A DNA stretch of 64,000 nt, taken from contig BTPG01000002.1 of assembly GCA_036245525.1 (NCBI GenBank), positions 168,746,625 to 168,810,624 of the forward strand, given 5' to 3'. The position numbers and the translations under genes are program-made. Shown here in pieces: positions 1-10,751 of this stretch. A model generated the notes under the pieces. That model did not search any database, had not been told where the DNA came from, and worked only from the letters and a program-made list of their open reading frames with translations. Numbering within the stretch: position 1 is the first letter of the stretch; each line of letters opens with the position of its first letter. The stretch comes from Semisulcospira habei (lineage: Eukaryota > Mollusca > Gastropoda > Semisulcospiridae).

Positions 1-900
1 TCGAGCGGGCCGGCGAGCCACACCTATGTCCCCCGCCCCCGCCCCGAATCTTCCGGGCGAGCACAGCGCGACACGTACACGCTAAACCTCCCCCCCCACT
101 CTGTATTGTCCGAGTGGGCCCGGCGAGCCGAGTGTACGCCCACGCCCCCCCCCCCCTCCCCCCGCTCCGATTCTTCTGAGCAGGCCCGGCCCAACTTGCT
201 CAAACAAAGATAGAGAGAAAGAGGTAGTAAGTAAATATGCTCTCCCTCACGCTCCGACTCACCCGAGAGCGATGGACGTGCCCACCCCGCTCCGAACTGT
301 CCGAGTGGGCCCGGCGAGCCAAGCATACGTCCACGCCACCCCCTCCCCCCCGCTCCGAGTCTCCCGAGCAGACCTGGCACGACTTGCTGAAACGAAAGAA
401 GAGAAAGAGAGAAAGAGGTAGTGAAGAGAAAAAAAATGCTTTCCCTCACGTTGCGACTCGTCTGAGCGTGACCCGAGAGCGATAGACGTGCCCCCCCTCC
501 CCGCTCTGAGCGGGCCCGGCGAGCCACACTTACGTCCCTCCTCCTCCTCCCCCCCCCCCCCCCCCCCCCAGCTCCGATGCTTCCGAGTGGGCCTGGCGAG
601 CCTCTCTTTTGTCCCCCCCCCCCCCCTCCCGCTCTGATTCTTCTGGGCGGGCCCGGTGGGACTTAGACACAGCGATTCGTCTGAGCGTGGCCCGCGAGCC
701 CATTTGATGCTCCCTCCCCGCTCCGTTGATTCCGAGCGGGCCTGGCGAGCCACTTTTGCGTCCCCCCCACCCCGTCTTTTTTTCCGGGTGGGCCCGGCGA
801 GACTTGGAGTCAGCTTCGCAGGATCGGATCCGCCGGGTCGCTGCTACGCTTCCCCCCACCCCCCCCCCCCCCCCCCCCCCCCCGCCTCCCTTCTTTCGGT
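1..900. repeat. GC-rich, poly-C-studded degenerate tandem repeat
   Basis: At least ten degenerate copies of a roughly 60-70 bp unit are built around TTCCGAGCGGGCCCGGCGAG and separated by long C runs. Two longer segments (about 180-270 and 370-490) share an AGAAAGAGGTAGT stretch and look like a higher-order duplication. The block adjoins the DIRS copy 1 coding region and may be its 5' non-coding part. No gene is supported; the long ORFs here are Pro/Gly/Arg-rich products of the repeat. Confidence 0.75.
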
Positions 901-1084
901 TGGAGTGCGGCGAGTAGGGGGTTTCCAGAGCCCGTTTTTTTGCCTCTGGCTGTCTTTCTACAGTGGTCCCTCGTTCCCCGCGACGCCCTTCCCTTCAGGC
1001 TTCGCAGGCGTCGCCGTCGGCAGCCCCGCACGCGCGGAGCCGGCCGCCCCTCCCTTGGCACCGCACACCAGGCGACCTTGAACC

Positions 1085-1881
1085 TTGATCCGGACGTCCT
1101 CAGCTTACATCCAGGGGACTCCGCTTCAGCAGTTTTCCTTCGGGACTCTCCCTCCGGCTCCCCTGCCACCCGCTCAGCTGCTTCGTCGGTTTCCTCCGCT
1201 TTCCTGGATGACGGACCTACGCTGGGCTCCCAGACCGTCTGTTCCCTCGAAGAAGCATCCCGTCTGATCTCTGCCTTCCTCCCACCTGACTTCTGCCCGC
1301 CGTCTCCCCCAGTGAAGAGGCAAGCTTCCGCCATGGTTGATGCTCAGAGACCTGCCAAATGTCGTAAGTTGCTCCCTCAGCCAGCCAGCTTCTGGGATCT
1401 CGTGGAAGCTTTCTCTACACAGTTCCGCCAGGACAGCTTCAGCGACAACGGCTTTCTCGTGGATGCGCGGTGGCCCACCAGTATCAACATGAACTTTCGC
1501 CAGGCTTGGTACGCAGGACACTCCCAAGCCTTCGCCATTCCTCTTCCCACCTTGGATTCGGCAGCCATCACCCAGGCGGGGGGTTGCAGGGCGGTGCAGA
1601 ACACTTGGCCTCGCCCTCTGGACAAGATCGCGTCACTAGTCCGGATTTCGCTGGCCGGTTCCGGGTTCTGGAGCTGGCAACACAAGCGGTGCTGCGCGGC
1701 TTGGAGGACACTTGGGACCTGGAGGCTTCGTCCCCGCTCCGTGACTTCCATTCCATCCTTGTGGCTGCTAACTGGGCCGCCGACTTCTAGTCCACTAATG
1801 CCATGGTGGCGGTCGCCAACTGTGACCTCGGGCGTCAGGACGCCCTCCTGCGCCTATGCTGGGATCTCCCCAAGACTGTGA
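1085..1881 (+). pseudogene. DIRS copy 1 Gag-like region
   Basis: A + strand region just upstream of the reverse transcriptase encodes a Pro/Ser-rich stretch followed by segments with no recognised catalytic motif, including FWDLVEAFSTQFRQDSF and SINMNFRQAWYAGHSQAF. Near 1600-1640 the plausible frame shifts: the downstream continuation (ending LVAANWAADF) lies in a different frame from the first part. By position in the DIRS order this is Gag. The assignment rests on context, since I recognise no domain. Confidence 0.6.
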
Positions 1882-2044
1882 AAAACACAGTTCCACAGGC
1901 CTGCAGCTGTCTTTCCAGCCCTCCCCGCCCCCCCCCCCCCCCCCTCCCCTGCCGTTGCGCAGGTTCCCCCCTTGGACCCAGGCTTCAGACAACCCGGGTC
2001 AAGGTAGACACTCTTAGCAGAGAAGTGGTGGCCTTGCTCAGCAA

Positions 2045-2830
2045 GGCGGCGTCAGAGATAGTCTCCCGACACGACTCTCCAGAATTTTACAGTCGCCTCC
2101 AAGCCAGGCGGCAAGTGGCGTCCCGTCATCAACCTTTCGGCGCTGAACAAGTACATTTCAGTGCCTCACTTTCGGATGGAGACAGCCAGGATTCTTCGCG
2201 CGGCCTCGATCTGTCGGACGTTTATCTGCTCGTGCCCATTCATCCACCATCACACCGTTATCTACGCTTTGCCTTGGCGGCTTCGTCTACCAATTCCGAG
2301 CACTCCCCTTCGGCCTCAACATCAGTCCCTGGGTTTTCACAAGGCGCCTAGATGCAGTGATGGCCAGCTTCCGACAGCGATCCTTGAGTCCAGCCTCCAA
2401 TTTTCTGGACGACCTGCTGCTGCGCAACCAGATCGCCATGGCACTGGAAGTGGACAGAGACAAGCTGCTCTCTCTACTTCGCTGGCTCAGGTTCTAGTCA
2501 ATCCGGGCAAGTCGGATCTCTCCCCTTCGCGCCTGTTCTCACTCTTAGGAATGGAATTCCTGACCGACCTCTACCTGGTCCGCCTGCTGGGGGCACAGTG
2601 GCAGAAGATCGCCGAGCTCGCTCATCAGATGGAGCTAGGGGTCTTCTTCCTGGCCAGGGTCTGGCTTCAGCTCCTGGGACTGCTCAGCGCGGCAACGGAT
2701 CTGTTACCCCTCGTCAGGCTCTATGCCCTCCCACTTCAGCTCCACCTTCTCCTACACTGGCACCCTGCTAGTGGCGCCCTGACGGATCCGGTTCCAGTTC
2801 TTTCCCTGGTCCTCCCCCACCGTTAGAGGT
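2045..2830 (+). pseudogene. DIRS copy 1 reverse transcriptase, frameshifted
   Basis: Reverse transcriptase segments are spread over several + strand frames. They include DLSDVYLLVPIHPPSHRYL, the active-site strand NFLDDLLLRNQIA (the YxDD box, here FLDD), and the thumb-side phrase LVNPGKSDLSPSRLFSLLGM followed by WQKIAELAHQM. These match DIRS copy 2 at 13850-14530 segment by segment. In DIRS elements this enzyme copies the RNA into a circular DNA intermediate. Frameshifts near 2160, 2340 and 2490 make this copy non-functional. Confidence 0.8.
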
Positions 2831-2879
2831 GGTCGGACCTCGCGTGGCTGGCGACGGGCATACCCTGCACTCCCATCCT

Positions 2880-3600
2880 CCTTGGTGGTCCATCTGCAGC
2901 GACGCTAGCCAGTCAGGTTGGGGCGCACACCTGTTACCAGACTTTGTCTTGGCCTCGGGAGCTCGCGGACAAACACTTAAACTGGCTAGAGTTGAAGGCG
3001 GTGTGGATGGCCCTCAATGCCTGGCAAGAGACGCTGACCCGCCAGGAGGTCCACGTACTCTCGGACAGCTCGACAGTGGTGGCCTGCATACAGAACCAAG
3101 AGGGCTCTTGTCTTCCCTGTGCATCCTCCTTTACCGCTAGTTGACCTTTTTGCCACCAGGTGGAACTACCAGCTATCACTTTTGTCTCTCCCGTTCCGGA
3201 CCCACTTGCCTGGGCGGTGGACGTGCTCTCCATCCCTTGGGACGGGTTGATCACGTATGCCTACCCGCACTGGTACCGAAGATCCTACGGAAACTTCAGG
3301 GATGCTCCGCAGTTCTCCTGCTGGTGGTCCCCTTCAGCTGGACCAAGCGCTGGACCACGGACCTGCTCGCTCTCGCGACGGACCCGCTCCTGGAGCTTCA
3401 CACCCCGCCCTCGAGGCTCAAGCAGCCCCGGCAGGCTCTCTTCCAACCGTGCCCGGAGCGCCTCCTCCTACACGCTTGGAGGTTGTTCGGCAAGCACTCG
3501 CCGCTAGAGGTTTCTCGGGTGCGGCAGTGGCGGCTATGGCGGCTGCCCACAGCCTGTCTACCAGGAAAGTCTACGAAGGCAAGTGGCGGGTCTTCCAGTC
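2880..3600 (+). pseudogene. DIRS copy 1 RNase H and connection region, broken
   Basis: Phrases typical of the RNase H fold are visible: CSDASQSGWGAHLL (first Asp), LNWLELKAVWMALNAWQ (Glu) and VLSDSSTVVACIQNQ (second Asp). A connection region follows with PVPDPLAWAVDVLSIPWDG, nearly the same as in DIRS copy 2. Frames change several times. No methyltransferase-like domain is recognisable between RNase H and the recombinase. Confidence 0.72.
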
Positions 3601-4435
3601 ATGGTCCACACCACCCAGCAGCTCCCCCCCCCCCCCCCCCCCCCCACGGATCTAACTACCCCCCAACTGGCGGAATTCTTCCTGTGGCTCTTCGACGACC
3701 TAGGCTTAGCACCTATTACTGTCAAGGGTTACTGCGCTATGATTGCGGACACTTACCGCCACCTGGGCCTCCCGGATCGGGGCGCTTGTAAAGACCTTTC
3801 ACTCTTACCTCGGTGGGACCTCGCCGGGGTACTGACGTGGCTAACTTGGACGCTTCAAACCCCTGCCCTTGCCACGGTTCGCCGACTTGACCCGGAAAAC
3901 GTGTTTCCTCCTGGCCCTTGCCACGGCGTCTCGCGTGAGCGAGCTTCATGCGCTCTCGGTACGCCCTGCGTGTTGCAGTTTTCAGCCGATGGCTCGGCTC
4001 AACTGCTCACCGACCCGTCCCTTCTGGCCAAGAATCGGCCTCCCTCGACTGCGCCCCAGATGCTGACCGTACGTCCGCTCAGATGGGCGGACCTTTCCCG
4101 CGGGTCGCGTCAACAGTACCCGGTCCGGGCACTGAAGATTACCTGTGCCGCGCTAAGCCGCGCCGCCGGGAGCGCTCCCGCCTTCCTACCACTTTCACCA
4201 GGCAGGCCGGATATCTCAGCCCAGACTGTTCGTCCTGGCTGCGGTGGGTGATTCGGTCGCCTACAAAGACCTCTCCCCGGACGGGGATAGACGGTTACAG
4301 ATCCGGGCGTATGAAGTGCGAGCAGTGGCCACCAGCGTGGCCTGTGACTGCAACTGCTCTGCTACAGACATTGTGACGGCGGTAGGCTGGCGTGCAGATG
4401 CCACCTTCGCCCGCTTCTACCTCCACGACCTATAG
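3580..4435 (+). pseudogene. DIRS copy 1 tyrosine recombinase, frameshifted
   Basis: This domain integrates the circular DNA copy by site-specific recombination instead of an integrase. Visible elements are the core-binding part (LAPITVKGYCAMIADTYRHL), box I with the first catalytic Arg (LALATASRVSELHAL, about 3890-3955), and the C-terminal box with VRA, VGWRADATF and FARFYLHDL carrying the nucleophile Tyr (about 4310-4432). The normal His of the HxxR motif is Tyr here (AYEVRA), whereas copy 2 keeps His. Frameshifts near 3840 and 4060 confirm decay. Confidence 0.8.
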
Positions 4436-4608
4436 GCCAGGGTGACTCCCTGGCCACAGGCGTCTTCTCCGCGGCCCAGCACTCCCTCCGCGCGCTGCAG
4501 GCGCCATAGCTACGTCTTAGCTGAAATTGTCGGGAGTGCTTTTGGGGGGCCTGCGGTGGGAGTTAATTACAGGGGGTTACGGGGTGGCACCCGCCTTCTC
4601 TTTGCTAT

Positions 4609-4715
4609 TCTTCCATATAGTAATGCCATCGGTAACGTATTTTGAGGGAAAAAAATGAATTTTTTTCTAAAATGTATTTTTGGGAAAAATACTTATCGAT
4701 GACATTACTCGGATA
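4609..4715. repeat. DIRS copy 1 internal complementary region
   Basis: This palindrome-like block begins TTCCATATAGTAATGCCATC and ends with the complementary phrase GATGACATTACTCGG. Its second half is the reverse complement of the right terminus at 10752-10815; its first half should be the reverse complement of the missing left terminus. This architecture is diagnostic of DIRS elements and records the junction of the two ends in the circular intermediate. Confidence 0.8.
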
Positions 4716-4818
4716 GCCCTCCCTCCTGCCCCGCTTGCCGCTTTTGGCTAAGTGTGAAACTGGCGGGCTTTTACCCAACACGTCACCGGATAGGGTGGTT
4801 CTTCTTCTTCTTCTTCTC

Positions 4819-5362
4819 GAACGCCGTCACACTTGGAGTTTGGCTCTCAAAATGAAATCTGTGGTCTTCTGTAGCGCCTCCACAGGCCCGTACAGTTTCT
4901 CTTGTAGAGTGGCGGGCTTCGGCCATATCTCCTCCCTCAGCGGCTGGTGGTTCCCACAGTCCTGGAGGATGTGCTCTGCGGTCTGCTCTGCTTCTCCACA
5001 AGGGCACAGGGGAGATGGCACGAGGTGGAAGCGTCTGTGCAGGTGGAAATTGAGTCGGTTGTGCCCGGTCCTCAGACGAAAGATGGTCACCTGCTCTTGT
5101 CTGGACAGCTGATGGTAACTGTCTAGGGGCCGTTGTGGTGGTCTGTACACAGACTTAATGATGGTCTTCATCTCTGTGAAGCTGACTCCATTTTCATCTT
5201 GTTCTTTCTCTGCGCCCACTTTTGCCATTCTGTCAGCTTCTTCATTGCCGTAGATGCCACAGTGTGAAGGGATCCACTGCAGCACCAGTCTGGTGCACTT
5301 GATGTTTTGCAGTGCCTCTTGTAGACGTGGCAGTTTGCTTGCTGTTGCTGCCTCAAGGACAG
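4819..5362 (-). pseudogene. LINE RNase H C-terminal part and Cys/His-rich tail
   Basis: This is the continuation of the RNase H domain from 9310. It resumes with VLEAATASKLPRLQEAL and carries WIPSHCGIYGNEEADRMAK, which holds the late His and Asp of the domain. After this come RLRTGHNRLNFHLHRRF and the cysteine motif CPCGEAEQTAEHILQDC, typical of the region after RNase H in I-like and Jockey-like LINEs. The residues VLEA occur on both sides of the inserted element because the target-site duplication encodes them. Confidence 0.83.
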
Positions 5363-8300
5363 TGGGGGGAGTGGGCAGATGTTCACATCTGCACGGGACA
5401 TAGACGACCCCGCCCTCCACGAGTCCCCTGCTGCCTTGCAGGACTGGCCGCTTGGCTGCGGAAAGGCTAAGGGAGGAAAACCCTGACATCAAAGCCCCCG
5501 TGTCTCCGGGGAAGGTTTTTGAGCCAGAGACTAGGACAAGGACAGTCTGATATAAAACCTACGACCCGAGGACCTCGATGCCACCGTCCTAGCGTGCTAG
5601 GCCATGGCAGACGAACCAAGGGTTTAAAGGGTGGGGCCAGTACTGCGCACACTGCACTCCACCAAAAAGCTCCACCGCGCAGGCTTTAGGAAACGCCCAC
5701 GGACCATGACAACGACCTTTCCAAGTCCTGTAGCGATGGGCAAGGGGCGAAACGGCAGGTGAAAGATGTCACTGGAAGCCGCAGTCTCAAACCTGCATGC
5801 AGGCGGTTCAGGATATTGGTCGCCTGATGTTGACCTGGGGATGACAACGTCACTCGGCACACCCTGAACGACCAAGCAGCCTTCTCTAGGGACAGCACTG
5901 CTTGCTCCACACGGAGAGGGGCCTAGAAAAGGTGGCCTAACCAAAGCTCATCCCCTCGTAACCCCAGTTGGCTAGCCGCGGTCAACGGGCATCTTCTCCT
6001 GCGGTCAGAAAACAAGAAAAAACAATGGATCCACTTTCATGACGACCACGACCGGACTCAACGTAGCATGCTGGAACATCCGAACCATGCTCGACACAGC
6101 AGACAGCGGACGCCCTGAACGTCGCTCCGCCCTTATTGCCCATGAATTGCGGAGGTTAAACATCGACATCGCCGCGCTCAGCGAAGTACGCCTCCCGGAG
6201 GAAGGCAGCCTCCAAGAACTTGGCGCTGGCTACACCCTCTACTGGTCAGGCAGGCCTGCATCAGAAAGACGGCTCTCAGGCGTGGGCTTCATGGTCAAGA
6301 CCCCCATTGCGAATAAGTTGGAAAACCTACCAATGGGTCACTCCGACCGCATCATGTCCATGCGCCTCCCACTGAGACACCAGCAATACGTCACCCTTCT
6401 CAGTGTGTACTCCCCAACCCTCCTGGCAGAGCCTGCAGAAAAAGACAAGTTCTACTCTGACCTGCGCAGCCTCCTGCAGAGCACCCCCGCAGACGACAAA
6501 GTCATCATCCTTGGCGACTTCAACGCCAGAGTGGGCCAAGACTCTGAAGCCTGGAAAGGAGTCCTCGGCAAGCATGGCGTTGGGAACTGCAATGACAATG
6601 GCCGCCTGCTGTTGGAGTTCTGTGCAGAACAGCAACTTGTCATCACCAACACTACTTTCCAGCAAAAGGACAGTCGAAAGACCACCTGGATGCATCCTCG
6701 CTCCAAGCACTGGCACCTTATCGACTATGTCCTTGTGCGTCAGAGGGACCGCAGTGATGTCCTCCTCACCAGAGTGATGCCCAGTGCAGAGTGCCACACT
6801 GACCACCGCCTTGTCCGCTGCAAACTCAGGCTCCACCTCAAGCTGAAACCCAAGAAAAGAGGCCCCCTCAAGAAAAAGCTTGATGTCGCCAGCCTTCAGC
6901 GTGATGACAAGAAAGCTGCCCTTCAGACAGATTTACAGCGCATGCTCAAAGACACAGTTGATCCAGCAGACTCCTCCCCTGAAACACTCTGGGAGCAACT
7001 GAAAACTGCTATTGTAAAATCTTCTGTGGAAGTCTTGGGCTTTGTTAGAAAGAGGAACAAAGACTGGTTTGACGAAAACGACGTGGAGATCCAGGAACTT
7101 CTAGCAAACAAAAGAGCCGCCCACCAGGCCCACCTAGCCCAGCCTTCCTGCCCTGTGAAGAAATCTGCCTTTCGCCTCATCTGCAGCAGTCTCCAGCTCA
7201 AGCTTAGAGAGCTCCAGAACGAGTGGTGGTCGAGACTGGCACAGAGGACCCAGCTTTGCGCTGACAACGGTGACTACAGGGGCTTCTATGAAGCACTGAA
7301 AGCAGTGTATGGCCCTAGGCACCTGGTACAAAGTCCCCTGCGAAGCGCCGATGGACAGGCACTCCTCACAGATAATACCTCCATCTTGAACCGCTGGTCA
7401 GAATACTTTCAGGACCTCTTCGGCGCTGAGCGCACTATTCAAGAAACAGTCATCCTCCAAATCCCACAGCTCCCACTAAAGGTTGAATTGGACGAACCGC
7501 CCACCGCCGAAGAGACCCACACAGCCATCCACCAGCTCAAGAGTGGCAAAGCAGCAGGCATTGACGGAATCCCGCCAGAGATCTGGAAACATGGAGGCCC
7601 AGCACTGCACAACAAGCTCCATGACCTCTTTCTCTGCTGCTGGGAGAAAGGAACACTACCAAAGGATCTCCGTGATGCAGTCATCATCACCCTATACAAG
7701 AACAAAGGAGAGAAATCTGAATGCTCTAATTATCGTGGAATTACCCTGCTGTCCATTGCCGGGAAAGTTCTCGCAAGGCTGCTCCTGAATCGGCTGGTAC
7801 CTGCCATCGCTGAAGACCACCTCCCAGAGGGCCAGTGTGGCTTCAGAGCCAACAGGAGTACCACCGACATGGTCTTTGTGCTGAGACAGCTTCAGGAGAA
7901 GTGCCGCGAGCAGAACAAAGGGCTGTACGTAACGTTTGTCGACCTAACAAAAGCATTCGACACTGTGAGCAGGCAAGGTATGTGGCAGATCCTGGAGCGA
8001 CTTGGCTGTCCCCCAAAGTTCCTAAGCATGATCGTCCAGCTCCACGAGGACCAGCAAGGCCAGGTTAGACTCAACAGTAACCTCTCAGAACCATTCCCCA
8101 TTATCAACGGCGTGAAACAGGGCTGCGTGCTGGCACCAACCCTCTTCACCATCTTCTTTAGCATGATGTTGAAGCAGGCCACAGTAGACCTCGACGATGA
8201 CGATGCAGTGTACATCAGGTATCGTCTCGATGGCAGCCTGTTCAACCTCAGACGACTGCAGGCCCACACGAAAACCCTAGACCAACTGATTCGTGAGCTG

Positions 8301-9293
8301 CTCTTTGCTGATGACGCTGCCCTTGTTGCACACACAGAGAGAGCCTTGCAGCGCATCACATCCTGCTTTGCAGATGCTGCCCAGCTCTTTGGACTCGAGG
8401 TCAGTCTGAAAAAGACAGAGGTACTACATCAGCCGGCACCCAAGGTAGAGCATCGCCCTCCCCACATCACCATCGGCGAGTCTGAACTGAAGTCAGTACA
8501 CCAGTTTACCTACCTTGGCTGCATCATCACGTCAGATGCCAAGCTGGACAAGGAGCTTGACAGCAGGCTGGCAAAAGCGAACAGCGCTTTTGGGCGACTT
8601 TTCAAGCGGGTGTGGCACAATCAACAGCTGAAAACGGGCACCAAGATCAGTGTGTACAGAGCCGTCGTCCTCACCACCCTGCTGTACGGTTCCGAGTCCT
8701 GGGCCCTCTACCGCAACCAACTACGACTCCTCGAACGCTTTCACCAGCGCTGCCTGCGTACCATCCTGGGCATTCACTGGAGTGACTATGTCACCAACGT
8801 CGAGGTCCTTGAACAGGCAGAAACTATGAGCATCGAGGCTTTGTTGCTGCGGACACAGCTTCGCTGGGCGGGGCACGTCTCCAGGATGGAGGATCATCGC
8901 CTACCCAAGATCACTCTGTTCGGCGAGCTTGCTACTGGACACCGTGACAGAGGGGCACCAAAGAAGAGATACAAAGACGGTCTCAAGAAGTCACTTAGTG
9001 CTTGCCAAATCGACCACCGCCAGTGGTCTTCGCTTGCTGCGGACCGTGACACCTGGCGCTCCACCATCTACAAGGCAGCCGTCTCCTTTGAGGACTCTCG
9101 CAGAGCTAACCTTAAGGACAAACGGCTCAGGAGAAAAAACCGAGTTGCCGTAACTCAGAACCCTGACCAGACCTTCCCCTGCAGCCACTGCGGTCGAACC
9201 TGCCTGTCCCGGATTGGCCTCCGCAGCCACGAAATTGCCTGCAGACGACGTGGGCAAGCCCTATAGAATCTTCGTTCGCGAAGTCAAGCCAAG
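5363..9293 (+). mobile_element. Full-length single-ORF LINE (RTE-like) nested in the minus-strand LINE
   Basis: A 16-bp duplicated target (GCTGCCTCAAGGACAG) flanks the insertion at 5347-5362 and 9294-9309. The element is 3931 bp: about 676 bp of 5' untranslated region, one uninterrupted 1075-codon ORF, and a 3' untranslated region of only about 27 bp containing a small hairpin (CTTCG-TTCG-CGAAG at about 9271-9284). A short 3' end and a single ORF fit RTE-like elements. This is the inner layer of a three-level nest and therefore the youngest of the three. Confidence 0.9.
6039..9266 (+). CDS. LINE ORF: endonuclease, reverse transcriptase, C-terminal C2H2 finger (intact)
   Basis: The 1075-residue protein has an N-terminal APE-type endonuclease: CWNIRTM near residue 11, the catalytic Glu in ALSEVRLP near residue 48, GDFNARVG at about 159-166, and the terminal HTDHRLV box near 256. 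The reverse transcriptase follows with SGKAAGIDGIPPEIWK (about 510), [18 protein letters not shown] (Asp near 635), VKQGCVLAPTLF and FADDAALV (active site 756-759). The C-terminus has one C2H2-like finger (CSHCGRTCLSRIGLRSH, about 1048-1064). The protein nicks DNA and primes cDNA synthesis at the target. No stop or frameshift is seen, so it could still be active. Database proteins called craniofacial development protein 2-like are often such LINEs; this is not a host gene. Confidence 0.92.
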   Translation: MTTTTGLNVACWNIRTMLDTADSGRPERRSALIAHELRRLNIDIAALSEVRLPEEGSLQELGAGYTLYWSGRPASERRLSGVGFMVKTPIANKLENLPMGHSDRIMSMRLPLRHQQYVTLLSVYSPTLLAEPAEKDKFYSDLRSLLQSTPADDKVIILGDFNARVGQDSEAWKGVLGKHGVGNCNDNGRLLLEFCAEQQLVITNTTFQQKDSRKTTWMHPRSKHWHLIDYVLVRQRDRSDVLLTRVMPSAECHTDHRLVRCKLRLHLKLKPKKRGPLKKKLDVASLQRDDKKAALQTDLQRMLKDTVDPADSSPETLWEQLKTAIVKSSVEVLGFVRKRNKDWFDENDVEIQELLANKRAAHQAHLAQPSCPVKKSAFRLICSSLQLKLRELQNEWWSRLAQRTQLCADNGDYRGFYEALKAVYGPRHLVQSPLRSADGQALLTDNTSILNRWSEYFQDLFGAERTIQETVILQIPQLPLKVELDEPPTAEETHTAIHQLKSGKAAGIDGIPPEIWKHGGPALHNKLHDLFLCCWEKGTLPKDLRDAVIITLYKNKGEKSECSNYRGITLLSIAGKVLARLLLNRLVPAIAEDHLPEGQCGFRANRSTTDMVFVLRQLQEKCREQNKGLYVTFVDLTKAFDTVSRQGMWQILERLGCPPKFLSMIVQLHEDQQGQVRLNSNLSEPFPIINGVKQGCVLAPTLFTIFFSMMLKQATVDLDDDDAVYIRYRLDGSLFNLRRLQAHTKTLDQLIRELLFADDAALVAHTERALQRITSCFADAAQLFGLEVSLKKTEVLHQPAPKVEHRPPHITIGESELKSVHQFTYLGCIITSDAKLDKELDSRLAKANSAFGRLFKRVWHNQQLKTGTKISVYRAVVLTTLLYGSESWALYRNQLRLLERFHQRCLRTILGIHWSDYVTNVEVLEQAETMSIEALLLRTQLRWAGHVSRMEDHRLPKITLFGELATGHRDRGAPKKRYKDGLKKSLSACQIDHRQWSSLAADRDTWRSTIYKAAVSFEDSRRANLKDKRLRRKNRVAVTQNPDQTFPCSHCGRTCLSRIGLRSHEIACRRRGQAL

Positions 9294-9309
9294 GCTGCCT
9301 CAAGGACAG

Positions 9310-10635
9310 ACATGGCATCAGTAAGGAAGACAATCTGGGCATCAGGGTCTGCAGTGCCACTAAGGGTGTTAGCTGCGCGGACTAGGGCTTCCACCTCAGC
9401 TCTGTAATTTGTGCAGTGAAGGCCTGTTGGTACTGCCTCTGCCTGCCATTTTCCGTTTGGGTACTGAATGTACACCCCAGCCTCTCCATCCTGAACTGCA
9501 TCTGTGGCTGATCCATCGGTGTATGCCCGTATCCATGCTTCCTGGGGATACTTTTCTTCGAGCATGGCCAGTGTCAGGGCTTTCTTGCTCACAGTGCTGT
9601 GCTCATCTCTGGTGGTGATGTAGGGTACCGTGGAAGAGATGGTGATGTTTTCTGGCTTACTTTCCCAAGGTGGAAGGTCGCTAGCAGGATTCAGAGTCTC
9701 TCCCTGCGCAGGCAGCTTTGCCTGGTGTTTTCTCTGCAGTGCTCTCGTCTCCTTCACAAAGCTTGATCTTTTCAGTCTCCCTGAGGTTGGTTGTTTCATC
9801 CTAGCGTTCATAGGATGGTCTTTGGAAGACTTGACCTTTGTGGACTGTATCAAGGCTTTGCAATCTCTTCTCATGCGCAGGGGTGGGATGCCCGTTGTCT
9901 CTTCCATCTTTTCAATTGGTGTGGATCTCATTGCGCCGGTGATGATACGCAGTGCCTGGTTCTGAACTCTGTCAATGGTCTGCTGGTGTGACTGGGCTGC
10001 CGTCAACCATGCATTAGATCCGTACTCAAGGTGTGGTCTCACTGTGCCTTGATATACATTTTTGAGGATCTTTTCATTGGCTCCCCATTGTGTTCCAGCC
10101 AGTTTTCTCATGATGTTCAGCTTTCTTCTAGCTTTCGCTTCTGCATTCCAAATGTGCGGCTTCCACGTCAGCCTCTTGTCAAGGGTGACTCCCAGGTATG
10201 TCTGTTGGTCTTCATACCGCAGCGGGGTGTTGCCCAGTGTTAGATTGCCAGCCTTTGCCTTGTTGGAGAGAGAGAAGAGTGTGGCTGATGATTTTTCTGT
10301 GTTGATGGTCACACACCAGTTGTTGGTCCAGTCTGTCAGCCTGTCCAGGGCTAGCTGCATCCTGTATGTAGCAGTTGTTGCATACTCTTCTGTGCACCAG
10401 AGTACCAGGTCGTCTGCGTACAGGGCTGCGTGTACTCCTTTTGGTAGCTCTGGCACAAGGTCGTTGATGAAAAGTATGAACAGTGTCGGTGACAGGACTC
10501 CCCCCTGTGGCACCCCCTGACGCAACAGCACTTTTTGGCCACAGTACCCATCCACTGTCACACAGGCTCTGCGATTATGCAGGTATGACTTGGTCCACCG
10601 GTACATATTCCCTTGGATGCCACTGCGAAGGAGTT
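9310..10635 (-). pseudogene. LINE reverse transcriptase (C-terminal half) and first part of RNase H
   Basis: This is a long open minus-strand frame. RT motifs are visible in order: GVPQGGVLSPTLFILFINDL, then ALYADDLVLWC (active-site YADD), then the thumb phrase TYLGVTLDKRLTWKPH. RNase H follows with YTDGSA (first Asp), NYRAEVEALVRA (Glu) and FLTDAMSVLEA (second Asp), where the frame meets the inserted LINE. RNase H removes the RNA strand from the hybrid during reverse transcription. The N-terminal endonuclease is missing because of 5' truncation. The frame is otherwise intact, so the insertion is fairly young. Confidence 0.85.
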
Positions 10636-10751
10636 GGATAGGGTGGTAAGGGGAGGCCACCTGGGGCTCCTAGGCATGGATCCCCGGTGTCTTCTCCCCA
10701 GTTGTGCAGGGGACACAACTTTAGGCTGAAATTGATAGACTATAGAGTGTG

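Larger units (their letters stand above)
4800..10635 (-). mobile_element. 5'-truncated LINE with C-terminal RNase H, inserted in DIRS copy 1 and split by a second LINE
   Basis: The duplicated target GGATAGGGTGGT flanks the body at 4788-4799 and 10636-10647. On the minus strand the element enters in the middle of the reverse transcriptase, continues into RNase H and a Cys/His-rich C-terminal segment, and ends in a (GAA)n tail at 4800-4818. The start is 5' truncated, the usual result of incomplete target-primed reverse transcription. It is interrupted by the LINE at 5363-9293. The RT plus RNase H layout resembles I-superfamily LINEs; the exact clade is not certain. Confidence 0.88.

Noticed and set aside
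24..1334. Overlapping Pro/Gly/Arg-rich ORFs on both strands
   Set aside because: They follow the GC-rich tandem repeat and C/G runs. All frames stay open because stops are rare in that composition. No domain is visible.
6327..8720. Antisense ORFs of 60-169 codons opposite the LINE ORF
   Set aside because: Shadows of the strong sense codon bias of the 1075-codon LINE ORF. None has a recognisable domain.
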